Shown piece by piece: positions 24,677 through 33,373 of a DNA stretch of 37,593 bases. The stretch lies in contig CAYPAV010000031.1 of assembly GCA_964408805.1 (NCBI GenBank), forward strand, positions 1-37,593, in the 5' to 3' direction. The translations under genes were made by a program, and so were the position numbers. The notes beneath the pieces were generated by a model. It saw only the letters and a list, made by a program, of their open reading frames with translations. It was not told where the DNA came from and did not search any database. This DNA comes from CAYPAV01 sp964408805. Lineage in GTDB: Bacteria; Pseudomonadota; Alphaproteobacteria; UBA8366. How positions within the stretch are numbered: the stretch's first letter is position 1; each line of letters starts with the position of its first letter.

Positions 24677-25086
24677 GCATGGAAGCGAACGAGGCCGCGG
24701 CGGCCGGGAACGAGATCACGATCGCGCGGGCCGACAATCCGGTAATGGTGCCGGGACGGCGGGACTTCATGAAATATCGCGAGTTGGGCGTCACCTCAGC
24801 CAGCCAGGGGAAGATTCGCGCCCAGGTCACCTCGGCCTCGGAAGGATTGTCCGAGCCGACCGGGTGGCATGTGCATCTCTGCGAGGGGCAGTTCGTCTAT
24901 ATGCTCAGCGGCTGGATCGATCTGGAATTCGCCGGCGGCCGGGTGGAGCGCGTCTCGACGGGCGATTCGGTCTATATTCCGGGCGATACGCCGCACAACG
25001 AAATCGCCACCTCGGATGCCTTCGAGCTGCTGGAAATCTCCATCCCGGCCGATATGGGCACGAAAGTATGCGAGGCACCCGGTTAA
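24673..25086 (+). CDS. Small cupin-domain protein
   Basis: 137 aa single cupin barrel. Motif 1 is GWHVHLCEGQFVYMLSG (64-80) with His66 and His68 and a Glu71/Gln73; motif 2 is GDSVYIPGDTPHN (97-109) with His108. Three His suit a mononuclear metal site as in cupin dioxygenases and isomerases, though the usual motif-1 Glu is shifted. The start overlaps the VOC stop (ATGA). It ends 4 bases before the stop of the convergent SDR 3 gene. Could be a metal-dependent enzyme of the pathway or a binding protein. Confidence 0.9.
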   Translation: MSMEANEAAAAGNEITIARADNPVMVPGRRDFMKYRELGVTSASQGKIRAQVTSASEGLSEPTGWHVHLCEGQFVYMLSGWIDLEFAGGRVERVSTGDSVYIPGDTPHNEIATSDAFELLEISIPADMGTKVCEAPG

Positions 25087-25090
25087 GGGG

Positions 25091-25849
25091 CTACATGCTC
25101 AAGGCGCCGCCGTCGATGACGAGTTCGGTGCCGGTCACGTAGGACGACTCGTCCGACGCCAGATAGAGAACCCCGGCAACGACCTCGTCGATCGTTCCCG
25201 TACGACCTAAGGGGACTCGGGACAGGCGTTCGGCCAGGGCGTCGGGGTCGGCGAAGGCGCTCCGGAACATTTCGGTATCGATCGGCCCCGGATGAACCGA
25301 GTTGCAACGAATATTGTCCCCTGCGTGCTGGGTCGCGGTCACCTTCGAAAACACCCTGATCGCCCCCTTGCTCGCCGCATAGGCCGGCTCCTGATGGGTC
25401 GATTGGCCAATGCCGGCAACCGAGGAGATGTTGACGATCGAACCGCCGCCGGAGTCCCGCATCGCCGGGATGGCGTATTTGGTGCCGAGGAAGACCCCCT
25501 TGGCGTTGACCGACATCACCCGATCCCATTCCTCGGCCGTCCGCTCTTCGATGGGGACACGGGGAACCAGGACCGCGGCGTTGTTAATCAGGATATCAAG
25601 CCGGCCGAAGCGCTCTGTGGCGAAGTTCACGGCCGCCCGCCAATCGGCCTCGCTGGTCACGTCGAGATGGCGATAATGGGCCTCGCCCCCGCTCGCCTGA
25701 ATTTCCGCCGCGACGGCCTCGCCCTCGGCGTCCAAGATATCGCCGAAGACGACCTTCGCCCCCTCGGCCGCGAAGGTCCGGGCTTCCACCGCCCCCTGCC
25801 CCTGTGAACCGCCACTAATGAGGGCGACCTTGTCCAACAATCTCGTCAT
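25091..25849 (-). CDS. SDR family NAD(P)-dependent oxidoreductase (SDR 3)
   Basis: 252 aa from ATG at 25849, with GGGGAG 8 bases upstream; a TTG 7 codons earlier is not favoured. Cofactor motif SGGSQGQG (12-19), an Asp after strand 2 (VVFGD, about 37) suggesting NAD, NNAA (89-92), catalytic Ser143, Tyr157 and Lys161 (YAASK), and a C-terminal LVIDGG. All classical residues are intact, unlike SDR 2. It follows the LLM 3 gene by 21 bases on the same strand, making a likely two-gene operon of flavoenzyme plus dehydrogenase. Confidence 0.93.
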   Translation of the reverse strand: MTRLLDKVALISGGSQGQGAVEARTFAAEGAKVVFGDILDAEGEAVAAEIQASGGEAHYRHLDVTSEADWRAAVNFATERFGRLDILINNAAVLVPRVPIEERTAEEWDRVMSVNAKGVFLGTKYAIPAMRDSGGGSIVNISSVAGIGQSTHQEPAYAASKGAIRVFSKVTATQHAGDNIRCNSVHPGPIDTEMFRSAFADPDALAERLSRVPLGRTGTIDEVVAGVLYLASDESSYVTGTELVIDGGALSM

Positions 25850-25870
25850 GATGTATGCTCCCCTGATCAA

Positions 25871-26731
25871 TCAAAGATAATCCGCGGCGAAGCGATCGAG
25901 CCAGCGCTCGAGTTCGTCGATGTCACGCCCGACGATCATCACCACCAATTGGTCGACGCCGGCGTCCTGGTACTGCCTGGCGCGATCCTTGTTCAGCTTG
26001 TGGCCGTAGGGACAGATGGCGATGTCGATATCCGCCCGCTTGCGGTCCCTCGTCGCGAGAAGGTCGTCCAACCGGGCGAGATGGCCCGCTGCCTCATCCA
26101 CGCCGACGTTGAACCCGTGCCAGCCCTGTCCCCGATCCGCCACCCGGCGAAGGGCGGCGTCACTCTCGCCCCCGAAATAGAGCGGCGGCCCCGGCTGCTG
26201 AATCGGTTTCGGATATTGCCGGCAGGGGGCGAGCTCGTAAAACTCGCCGGAATAGGACGAGACGTCGTCGGACCAAAGCGAGGCGATGACGTCGAGATAC
26301 TCGCGGCAACGGGCACCCCGCCGCTCGAAGGGGACGCCGAGAGCGGCGAACTCCTCCTTCATCCAGCCGACGCCGACACCGAAATCCACCCGGCCGCCGG
26401 AAAGATAATCCACCGCCGCAATCTCCTTGGCGGTGTAGACGGGGTTCCGCTGCGGGACCAGGCAGATGCCCGTGCCGAGGCGAATACGCTCCGTCTTGGC
26501 CGCCATGAACGACAAGGCGGTGATCGGCTCGATCATGCCGCGGTCGCCGCCGATCGGAATCTTTCCGTTCTCTTCATAGGGATATTCGGCGTCATATTCG
26601 TCGAACAGAACCACATGTTCGCCCAGCCATATGGCGTGAAACCCGCGCGCTTCCGCGCCCTCCGCCAGAGCGGTCACATAGGCCGCGTCGTTGTTCGGGC
26701 TGATCAAGGGGGCGAACAAGCTGATGCGCAT
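25871..26731 (-). CDS. LLM class F420-dependent oxidoreductase, Rv2161c-like (LLM 3)
   Basis: 286 aa from ATG at 26731, with GGAGA upstream; a TTG 4 codons earlier lacks a site. FHAIWLGEHVV, RIRLGTGICLVPQRNPVYTAKE and GVGVGWMKEEFAALGVPFERRG are the marks of the TIGR03619 (Rv2161c) branch of the luciferase superfamily. Members may use F420 or FMN. First gene of an operon with SDR 3, divergent from the receiver gene across 88 bases. Confidence 0.9.
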   Translation of the reverse strand: MRISLFAPLISPNNDAAYVTALAEGAEARGFHAIWLGEHVVLFDEYDAEYPYEENGKIPIGGDRGMIEPITALSFMAAKTERIRLGTGICLVPQRNPVYTAKEIAAVDYLSGGRVDFGVGVGWMKEEFAALGVPFERRGARCREYLDVIASLWSDDVSSYSGEFYELAPCRQYPKPIQQPGPPLYFGGESDAALRRVADRGQGWHGFNVGVDEAAGHLARLDDLLATRDRKRADIDIAICPYGHKLNKDRARQYQDAGVDQLVVMIVGRDIDELERWLDRFAADYL

Positions 26732-26819
26732 GATAATCTCCAAACGGGCCGCGGAAAAAATGAATCCCTATGCCGGAATCGTATTATGATTGTCGTTCTC
26801 ACGCGTAGGAAGGCAACGA

Positions 26820-27200
26820 ATGGAAAAACGCACGGTTTTGATCGTGGATGACGATGCCGATATCAGGGCATTTCTTACCACCCATTTCGAGAGCTGGGGA
26901 TTCGAGATCCTGACCGCGGAAGACGGCGAACAAGGGGCTGCGGTTGCGATAGAGGCGGAACCGAGCCTTATTCTGATGGACATGAACATGCCCGGCGTTT
27001 CCGGGTTCGAAAGTGCTCGGAAAATCCGCGGCAATTCGGGGACGAACGAGACGCCGATGCTGGCGGTGACGGCGCATGACACGCCGGGCGATCGGGACGA
27101 AGCACACAAGGCGGGCTGCAATGCCGTCCTGGCGAAGCCAATCGAAGAATCAAAACTGAACCAGGCAGTGACCGAGCTTATCGGTCAACTGCATCCCTGA
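26820..27200 (+). CDS. Single-domain response regulator (CheY-like receiver)
   Basis: 126 aa from ATG at 26820 with AGGAAGG just upstream; an ATG 10 codons earlier has no site. The receiver has the acidic pocket Asp10-Asp11-Asp12, phospho-acceptor Asp54 (LMDMNMPG), Thr84 and Lys106 (KPIEE). There is no output domain and no kinase, phosphotransferase or chemotaxis gene nearby, so partners must be elsewhere. It converges with the thioesterase gene 13 bases later. Confidence 0.92.
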   Translation: MEKRTVLIVDDDADIRAFLTTHFESWGFEILTAEDGEQGAAVAIEAEPSLILMDMNMPGVSGFESARKIRGNSGTNETPMLAVTAHDTPGDRDEAHKAGCNAVLAKPIEESKLNQAVTELIGQLHP

Positions 27201-27213
27201 TCCTATCATTCGC

Positions 27214-27633
27214 TTAATCCACCGGCGCTGGCATATCCTTCGGATCGGTCGCGTGAACCCGGCGGAGCATGAAGGTTCCAAGACCCGTGGCACAAATATC
27301 GCCGGTGCCGCCAAAAATGTCGCAGCGCACCACCGAGGTGCGCGATCCGGCGCGAACCACGTCGGCCTTGGCGGACAATCGCTCCCCCGTCGCGGCCGCG
27401 AGATAGTTGATCTTCATCTCAAGCGTCGCCATCGGCCGCAGCCTCGTATCGTAATTGCCGCCCGCGGCGGCCGTCGCCATGGCGACATCGATTAACGCCG
27501 CGACCACGCCGCCTTGGACGACGCCGCGGGGATTGCGCATGTCGTCGGTGACCGTCAGCCCAACCACCGCATGGCCGTCTTCCATGACTTCGTAGTCAAC
27601 GCCAAGCCATTTTCGAAATCCTTCTTCCGGCAT
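27214..27633 (-). CDS. PaaI-like hot-dog thioesterase
   Basis: 139 aa from the ATG at 27633, which has GGAGG 10 bases upstream; the next ATG upstream (27651) carries that site inside it. The hot-dog core is NPRGVVQGGVVAALIDVAM (34-52), where Asn34, Gly37, Gly42 and Asp49 fit PaaI-type acyl-CoA thioesterases, while the usual His of HGG is Gln40. It would hydrolyse a small acyl- or aryl-CoA, in keeping with the CoA ligase 3 kb away. Divergent from the lactonase gene across 135 bases. Confidence 0.88.
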   Translation of the reverse strand: MPEEGFRKWLGVDYEVMEDGHAVVGLTVTDDMRNPRGVVQGGVVAALIDVAMATAAAGGNYDTRLRPMATLEMKINYLAAATGERLSAKADVVRAGSRTSVVRCDIFGGTGDICATGLGTFMLRRVHATDPKDMPAPVD

Positions 27634-27735
27634 CTTGCTTCCGTCCTCCATCAAATCAGCGGCGACTTATAGGACGTCGTGGCGCCGGATGCCAACGGCC
27701 ATGGATTTAACCGCCGTGCGCCGCAAATCTCTTTC

Positions 27736-27751
27736 CATGCCGAAGGGCATG
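27736..27751. repeat. Short inverted repeat before the lactonase ribosome site
   Basis: CATGCC (27736-27741) and GGCATG (27746-27751) flank GAAG, ending a few bases before the GGGGAGGG site of the lactonase gene. As RNA it would form a 6-bp tetraloop hairpin near the start; as DNA it could be an operator between the lactonase and the divergent thioesterase. Chance is not excluded. Confidence 0.3.
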
Positions 27752-27768
27752 CAATTGGGGAGGGCGAG

Positions 27769-28791
27769 ATGCCGTATCATGTCTATGTCACCGTCTCGGG
27801 CGAGGGCCGGATCGCGCGATATACGATGGACGCGGAAACCGGCGCGTTGACGCCGGGTCCGGATGTCTCGCTTCCGGGCGAGCCCGCCTACACCACCCTC
27901 GACCCGACGCAAACGCGTATGTATGTGGCGCTCCGGGAAACCCACGCATTCGCCGCCTTCTCGATCGATCATGACACCGGCGACCTGACCGAAATCGCGA
28001 CGACGCCGTCGCGTGTCAAACCGGCTTTCATCGCGATCGACCGGACCGGGAAATATTTCATGTCGGCGTCCTATTACGGTGCGACGACATCGATCTTTCC
28101 CATTGCCGCCAATGGCGCCGTGGAAGCGGAACCGACGGAATTCATCGAGACGGGGATGGGCGCTCATTGCATCCTCACCGACCCCACCAACACATTCGCC
28201 TTCGTGCCCCATATCGACAATCGAGGGGGACCGAACACGATCTATCAGTTCCGCTTCGACGAGACGACCGGCAAGCTGATGCCCAACGACCCGCCGCGGG
28301 TTCCCCAGGAAAAGGGGGTCGGGCCGCGCCATCTTTGTTTCCACCCGTCGAAGGACATCATCTATGTGTCGAACGAGCAGGGTTCCAGCATCACCGTCTA
28401 TGCGCTGGAGACGGCGAAAGGAACCTTGTCGCCGCTCCAGACCATCTCGAACCTGCCGGCGGGTTGGGAAGGCGAAAACACCTGCTCGCAAATCCGGACG
28501 ACGCCGGACGGCCGTTTTCTCTATGCGCCGAACCGGGGGCACAACAGCCTCGCCGAATTCTCCATCGACCCGGCGACCGGCTTGCTGACGGCGCTGGGTC
28601 ACGTGCCGGCGGAGAAGATCCCGCGGGCCTTTCAGATCGACCCGGCGGGTCTATTTTTGCTCTCAGCCGGCCATGACTCCGGCCGTCTCGCGTCCTATCG
28701 AATAGACCAAGGGTCGGGGCGTCTGGAAGCGTTGGAGGTGTATCCGCTGGGTGCCGTCCCGATGTGGATCAGCATTCTCGATCTCGGCTAG
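27769..28791 (+). CDS. Seven-bladed beta-propeller lactonase family protein
   Basis: 340 aa from ATG at 27769 behind GGGGAGGG; the frame is open 30 codons upstream without a ribosome site. Repeated blades of the form Y(T/R)xDxxTGxLTP (for example YTMDAETGALTPG, SIDHDTGDLTE, SIDPATGLLTALG) and the GVGPRHLCFHPSKDIIYVSNE stretch match the 6-phosphogluconolactonase-like propeller family (PF10282). It probably opens a lactone, possibly one made by a BVMO, in the cytosol since there is no signal peptide. First gene of a plus-strand run with VOC (33 bases later), aminotransferase and permease. Confidence 0.9.
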   Translation: MPYHVYVTVSGEGRIARYTMDAETGALTPGPDVSLPGEPAYTTLDPTQTRMYVALRETHAFAAFSIDHDTGDLTEIATTPSRVKPAFIAIDRTGKYFMSASYYGATTSIFPIAANGAVEAEPTEFIETGMGAHCILTDPTNTFAFVPHIDNRGGPNTIYQFRFDETTGKLMPNDPPRVPQEKGVGPRHLCFHPSKDIIYVSNEQGSSITVYALETAKGTLSPLQTISNLPAGWEGENTCSQIRTTPDGRFLYAPNRGHNSLAEFSIDPATGLLTALGHVPAEKIPRAFQIDPAGLFLLSAGHDSGRLASYRIDQGSGRLEALEVYPLGAVPMWISILDLG

Positions 28792-28824
28792 GCGAATACG
28801 AACAGAATTTTTGGGAGAGGGTTG

Positions 28825-29232
28825 ATGAGTATTGAGTTGGGCAAGGAGTCGATCGATATCGGTATCGTGGTTCGCGACGGCGAGGCGGCCTTGAAATTCT
28901 ATCGCGATACGCTGGGCTTGGAGCATGTGGCGGATACGCCCGCGACCGGCGGCGGCACCATGCATCGGCTGATGTGCGGCACCACGCTGGTAAAGATCGT
29001 GAAGCACGACAACGTGCCGGAAAAGGCCGACAACAGCGGCGGCCCGCGCGGCGCCAGCGGCATCCGCTATTGGACGATCACGATCAAGGATTTGGACGCG
29101 ATGACGGAAAAGTGCCGGGCCGCCGGTTATACGGTGGCGGTGGAGCCGCGCGAGGTGCGCGCCGGCGTTCGAATTTCCATGATCGAGGATCCGGACGGGA
29201 ACTGGGTGGAATTGTTGGAAAACAGTGCATAA
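28825..29232 (+). CDS. VOC (glyoxalase/lactoylglutathione-lyase-like) protein
   Basis: 135 aa from ATG at 28825; a TTG one codon earlier is less likely, and GGGAGAGG lies 4-5 bases before. The two VOC halves are SIDIGIVVRDGEAALKFYRD (9-28) and SGIRYWTITIKDLDAMTEKC (78-97), ending in EDPDGNWVELLE. The usual first metal His is Asp11, whereas Glu129 is kept, so the metal site is only partly conventional. Unlike the VOC gene at 24227 it is not coupled to a ligase. Function unknown; isomerase, lyase or resistance roles are possible. Confidence 0.88.
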   Translation: MSIELGKESIDIGIVVRDGEAALKFYRDTLGLEHVADTPATGGGTMHRLMCGTTLVKIVKHDNVPEKADNSGGPRGASGIRYWTITIKDLDAMTEKCRAAGYTVAVEPREVRAGVRISMIEDPDGNWVELLENSA

Positions 29233-29365
29233 ATCCACGGTACGGGTCTAGCCGGCGATATTTACGTCAGTGCGACAAACCAAACGCTTGCGATGATCCG
29301 TAATCTTCAATAGCCATGTGCGCGATCTCGATTCGCCGATCGGGCCTATGAAGGAGAATTTATAC

Positions 29366-30511
29366 ATGGCGGGGATACGACCCGACGTCGATCCGGACGG
29401 ACTGCTCGAATATTCGGTGGTGTTCACCGATCGCGCGCTGAATCACATGTCGCAATCCTTTCAAGGCGTCATGCGGGACATCTCGGCGACCCTGAAAAGG
29501 GTCTACGATGCGAACTCGGTCGCCATCGTGCCCGGCGGCGGCACCTACGGCATGGAGGCCGTCGCGCGGCAATTCGCGACAGACCAAAAATGCATGGTTC
29601 TACGCAATGGCTGGTTCAGCTTCCGCTGGAGCCAGATCTTCGAAGCCGGGAACATCCCTTCCGAAGTTACCATCTTGAAGGCCCGCCCGGTCGAGGACGA
29701 CCCCCGCCCCGCCTACGCACCGGCCCCGATCGACGAAGTCGTGGCGGCGATCCGCAGGGAAAAACCGGCGCTACTGTTCGCGCCGCATGTGGAAACTGCC
29801 TCGGGCATGATCCTGCCGGAGGAATATTTGCGCCGGGCAGCCGATGCCATACACGAGGTCGGCGGATTGTTTGTTTTGGACTGCATCGCATCGGGAACCA
29901 TCTGGGTCGACATGGCGGCGGCCGGTGTCGACATCTTGATCAGTGCCCCGCAAAAAGGCTGGAGCGCCTCGCCCTGCGCCGCGCTGGTGATGATGAACGC
30001 CGATGCCCGCGCCGCCATCGACGAGACGACCAGCAGCAGCTTCGCCTGCGACTTGAAGAAGTGGCTCGACATCATGGAAGCCTATGAAGGGGGCGGCCAC
30101 GCCTACCACGCCACCATGCCGACCGATGCGCTGGTCCAATTCCACGCCACGATGAAGGAAACCGAGGCCTATGGCTTCGATAAGGTCCGCGCCGAGCAGC
30201 AGGAACTCGGTGACAAGGTGCGGGCGATGTTGGCCGGCCGAGGTTTCAAGAGCCTCGCCGCCCCCGGCTTCGAGGCGCCGGGCGTCGTCGTCAGTTACAC
30301 CGACGAGGCGGATATCCAGAGCGGCGCCAAGTTCGCGGCCGAAGGCTTGCAGATCGCCGCCGGCGTGCCGCTGCAATGCGACGAGGCCGACGATTTCCGC
30401 ACCTTCCGCCTCGGCCTCTTCGGGCTGGACAAGCTCCAGAACATCGACCGCACGGTCGCCAATCTGGAAACCGCGCTGACCCGCATCCTCGCGGATGCCA
30501 ACGTTCGATAG
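29366..30511 (+). CDS. Class V PLP-dependent aminotransferase (alanine-glyoxylate/serine-pyruvate type)
   Basis: 381 aa from ATG at 29366, AAGGAG 9 bases upstream. Motifs: PGGGTYGMEAVARQF (56-70), the PLP-Asp172 (FVLDCIAS) and Schiff-base Lys197 (SAPQKGWSASP). The fold and spacing match alanine-glyoxylate and phosphoserine-type class V aminotransferases. It ends 3 bases before the LivM-like permease gene, so the two are cotranscribed. A role in transamination of an imported amino acid or of glyoxylate from catabolism is inferred. Confidence 0.92.
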   Translation: MAGIRPDVDPDGLLEYSVVFTDRALNHMSQSFQGVMRDISATLKRVYDANSVAIVPGGGTYGMEAVARQFATDQKCMVLRNGWFSFRWSQIFEAGNIPSEVTILKARPVEDDPRPAYAPAPIDEVVAAIRREKPALLFAPHVETASGMILPEEYLRRAADAIHEVGGLFVLDCIASGTIWVDMAAAGVDILISAPQKGWSASPCAALVMMNADARAAIDETTSSSFACDLKKWLDIMEAYEGGGHAYHATMPTDALVQFHATMKETEAYGFDKVRAEQQELGDKVRAMLAGRGFKSLAAPGFEAPGVVVSYTDEADIQSGAKFAAEGLQIAAGVPLQCDEADDFRTFRLGLFGLDKLQNIDRTVANLETALTRILADANVR

Positions 30512-30514
30512 GGC

Positions 30515-31594
30515 ATGTTTTATCGCGAAGGGGGGCAGATCAAGACGACCTACGCGTCGGATCAACGGATCTTCCCCATCGCGCAGGATCGCTACATTGT
30601 CATTGCCTTCTTGGCGCTCTTGGTCGTGTTGCCGCCGGCGATCGGGTCCAGCTATCTCTACGAAGTCGTCCTGTTTCCGATCCTTGCCCTCAGCTTGTGC
30701 GCGCTCGGCCTCAATATTCTGACGGGATATTGCGGCCAGTTGTCCTTCGGGACCGGCGGTTTCATGGCGATCGGCGCCTATTCGGCCTTCAAGCTGCTGG
30801 TGATCTTTCCCTGGATGAATGTCCTGGTCGTTTTCGCGCTGGCGGGCCTGATCACGGCGCTCTTCGGGATCGTCATTGGTCTGCCGAGCCTCCGCATCAA
30901 GGGCTTCTATCTCGTGGTGACGACGCTCGCCCTGCAGTTTTTCGTCGAATGGGCGATCGGCCGCATTCCCTGGATACACCAATACGGCACCTCATCCGCC
31001 GGCGGCGCGCATTCGGGAGAAATGTTCGGCGTCCTCGTCATGGGTCCGGCGGCGCCGGCGGATCATCGATACCTGCTGATGCTGTTCATCGTCTCGGTGC
31101 TGACTCTCGCCGCGAAGAATCTGGTGCGCGGCCGGATCGGCCGGTCGTGGATGGCGATCCGCGACATGGACGTCGCGGCCGAGCTGATCGGCATCCGCCC
31201 GCCAGCCACCAAACTGCTCGCCTTCGCGATCAGTTCCTTCTATATCGGCGTCGGCGGGGCCGTGTATGCCATAATCTATCATGGGTTCGTCGATCCGTCG
31301 GCCTTCGAGTTGTTCGCGGCCTCGTTTCCGATCCTGTTCATGATCATCATCGGCGGGCTCGGCAGTATTCTCGGCACCTATCTCGGTGTGGCGTTCATGG
31401 TCGTGGTGCCGGTCCTACTCCGCAATGTCTTCCCCGCGATCGGCCTCGATATCGCGTCGCATATCATTCGGCATCTCGAATTCATGCTGTTCGGCGGCTT
31501 GATTATCTTCTTCCTGGCCTACGAGCCACGCGGCCTGGCCGGGCTCTGGCAGATCACGAAGGAAAAACTGCGGCTATGGCCGTTTCCGCATTAG
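30515..31594 (+). CDS. LivM-type branched-chain amino acid ABC transporter permease (orphan)
   Basis: 359 aa integral membrane protein with about eight to nine hydrophobic segments. LNILTGYCGQLSFGTGGFMAIGAY (about 68-91) is the LivM/LivH family signature and RSWMAIRDMDVAAELIGI (about 210-227) is the cytosolic EAA-like loop contacting the ATPase. No LivH, LivG, LivF or periplasmic binding protein gene is within the window; the 3-base spacing ties it to the aminotransferase instead. Either the other subunits lie elsewhere or this copy is a remnant. It converges with BVMO 2 after 17 bases. Confidence 0.92.
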   Translation: MFYREGGQIKTTYASDQRIFPIAQDRYIVIAFLALLVVLPPAIGSSYLYEVVLFPILALSLCALGLNILTGYCGQLSFGTGGFMAIGAYSAFKLLVIFPWMNVLVVFALAGLITALFGIVIGLPSLRIKGFYLVVTTLALQFFVEWAIGRIPWIHQYGTSSAGGAHSGEMFGVLVMGPAAPADHRYLLMLFIVSVLTLAAKNLVRGRIGRSWMAIRDMDVAAELIGIRPPATKLLAFAISSFYIGVGGAVYAIIYHGFVDPSAFELFAASFPILFMIIIGGLGSILGTYLGVAFMVVVPVLLRNVFPAIGLDIASHIIRHLEFMLFGGLIIFFLAYEPRGLAGLWQITKEKLRLWPFPH

Positions 31595-31611
31595 CCCGTT
31601 GCCACCACGCT

Positions 31612-33258
31612 CTATTGCAGCACGAAGCCTTCGTAGCCGTTCGCGGCCACCTCGTCGCAGCGTTCGTTATAGGCCGGCGCGCCGCCGGCGTAGAGCAGGA
31701 AGGTGCGCTTATGCTTGCCGGGGACGTTCGGGTTGATGCCCATGAACCAGGAATCGACCTTGGTGAAGAGCATGCGCTCCGCCGTTTCATGGACATGCGC
31801 GGTCCAGTCGTCCTCGGCCTTCGCCGAGGGAACGATGCGATCGTAGTCGTTCTCGCGCATGTAGCGGATCAGGTCGGTCACCCAATCCACATTCTGCTCG
31901 ATACAGCGCGGAATATTGCAGAAGGTGGCGGCATTGTGCGGACCGACCAGGGTCAGCATGTTCGGAAATCCCTCGGTCTGCAGACCAAGATAGGTTCTGG
32001 GGCCGTTCGCCCATTTGTCCTTCAGCCTTTGCCCGCCCGAGCCCCGAAATTCGATGCGATCGAAGGCGCCGGTGACGGCATCGAATCCAGTGGCGTAGAT
32101 GATGATGTCAAATTCATGCGCATCGGCGCTCGTCTGGATGCCCTTCGGCGTGATCCGCTCGATCGGCGTTTCGTTCAGATCGACGAGGCGCACATTTTCC
32201 TGATTGTAGACCTCGTAATAATTGGTCTCGAGCGGCACCCGGCGGGTCCCGAAACCGTGGTCCCGCGGGATCAGTTTCTCGGCGGTCTCCGGGTCGTTCA
32301 CCCGTTCGCGGATTTTGCGGTTGACGAAGTCGGTGATGGTGTCGTTCGCGGCCTGATCGACCAAGACATCACGGTAATTCGCCAGCCAGATGCTGAAACC
32401 GCGTTCCCCGTAGAGCTTCTCGTAGAACGCCTCGCGCTCCTCGGGAGAAACCTCGAGAGCTTTCTTGTCATCCATCTGGTGAAGAAAACAGCCATGAGTG
32501 GCCAGGCATTGCTTGAAGATCTCGGGATAGCTCGCCTGGATTTCACGCTGGGTCTTCTCGTCGATCGGATCGTTGTGCAGCGGCGCGCAGTAATTCGGGT
32601 GGCGCTGGAAAACGGTGAGGTGCCCGGCCGTCTTGGCGACTTCCTGGATGACCTGAACGCCGGTCGCCCCCGTCCCGATGACGGCGACGCGCCTGCCCGC
32701 GAATTCCACCGGCTCGTGTGGCCAAAGCCCGGTATGGAACGAGCCCCCTTCGAAGTCGTCGATTCCGTCGATCAGCGGCATCGTCGGCGCGGAAAGCGGC
32801 CCGACCGCAGTGATCAGAAACCGACCTTGCGCCCGGCCACCGTCTTCAAGCTCGATCTCCCAGCGATTGTCGGCCTCGTCATAGGCCGCCGTCATGACCC
32901 GGCTGTTGAATTCGATATCCTTCCGGAGATCGAACTTATCGGCGACGTGATTGAGGTAGCGGAGCGTCTCCGGCTGAGCCGAGAAATGCTCGCTCCATTC
33001 CCATTCCTTGAGCAGCTCCTCGGAGAAAGAATAACCGTAGCTGTAGCTCTCCGAATCGAAGCGCGCACCGGGATAGCGGTTCCAATACCAGGTGCCGCCG
33101 ACATCGGTCCCCATCTCGAAAACGCGTACCGAAAGGCCGAGTTCCCGCAGACGGTGCAATTGATACATGCCCGACATGCCGGCCCCGATGATCAGGACAT
33201 CATATTGCGCGGCCGGTCCGGGTTCGACAGCCGGGGAGTTCGGTTCAGGTGCGGACAT
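31612..33258 (-). CDS. Baeyer-Villiger-type flavin monooxygenase (BVMO 2)
   Basis: 548 aa. FAD motif GAGMSG (25-30), TWYWNRYPGARFDSE, the exact BVMO fingerprint FEGGSFHTGLWP (169-180) and NADPH motif GTGATG (195-200). All features of an active type I BVMO are present, and the fingerprint is the canonical one, unlike BVMO 1. It lies 115 bases after three amidohydrolase genes on the same strand, so it may be the distal gene of that operon: oxygen insertion would give an ester or lactone that hydrolases could open. Confidence 0.93.
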   Translation of the reverse strand: MSAPEPNSPAVEPGPAAQYDVLIIGAGMSGMYQLHRLRELGLSVRVFEMGTDVGGTWYWNRYPGARFDSESYSYGYSFSEELLKEWEWSEHFSAQPETLRYLNHVADKFDLRKDIEFNSRVMTAAYDEADNRWEIELEDGGRAQGRFLITAVGPLSAPTMPLIDGIDDFEGGSFHTGLWPHEPVEFAGRRVAVIGTGATGVQVIQEVAKTAGHLTVFQRHPNYCAPLHNDPIDEKTQREIQASYPEIFKQCLATHGCFLHQMDDKKALEVSPEEREAFYEKLYGERGFSIWLANYRDVLVDQAANDTITDFVNRKIRERVNDPETAEKLIPRDHGFGTRRVPLETNYYEVYNQENVRLVDLNETPIERITPKGIQTSADAHEFDIIIYATGFDAVTGAFDRIEFRGSGGQRLKDKWANGPRTYLGLQTEGFPNMLTLVGPHNAATFCNIPRCIEQNVDWVTDLIRYMRENDYDRIVPSAKAEDDWTAHVHETAERMLFTKVDSWFMGINPNVPGKHKRTFLLYAGGAPAYNERCDEVAANGYEGFVLQ

Positions 33259-33373
33259 GCGATCTCAGCTCCAAGGGCAATAGCTTCTTTTGAAGTAGAA
33301 CCGAATAGGCGCGGGCAAGACCCGGCGGGTGCGTCACTCGGGCGCAGCCGGTTTCAATCGACCGAGAAAGGTC

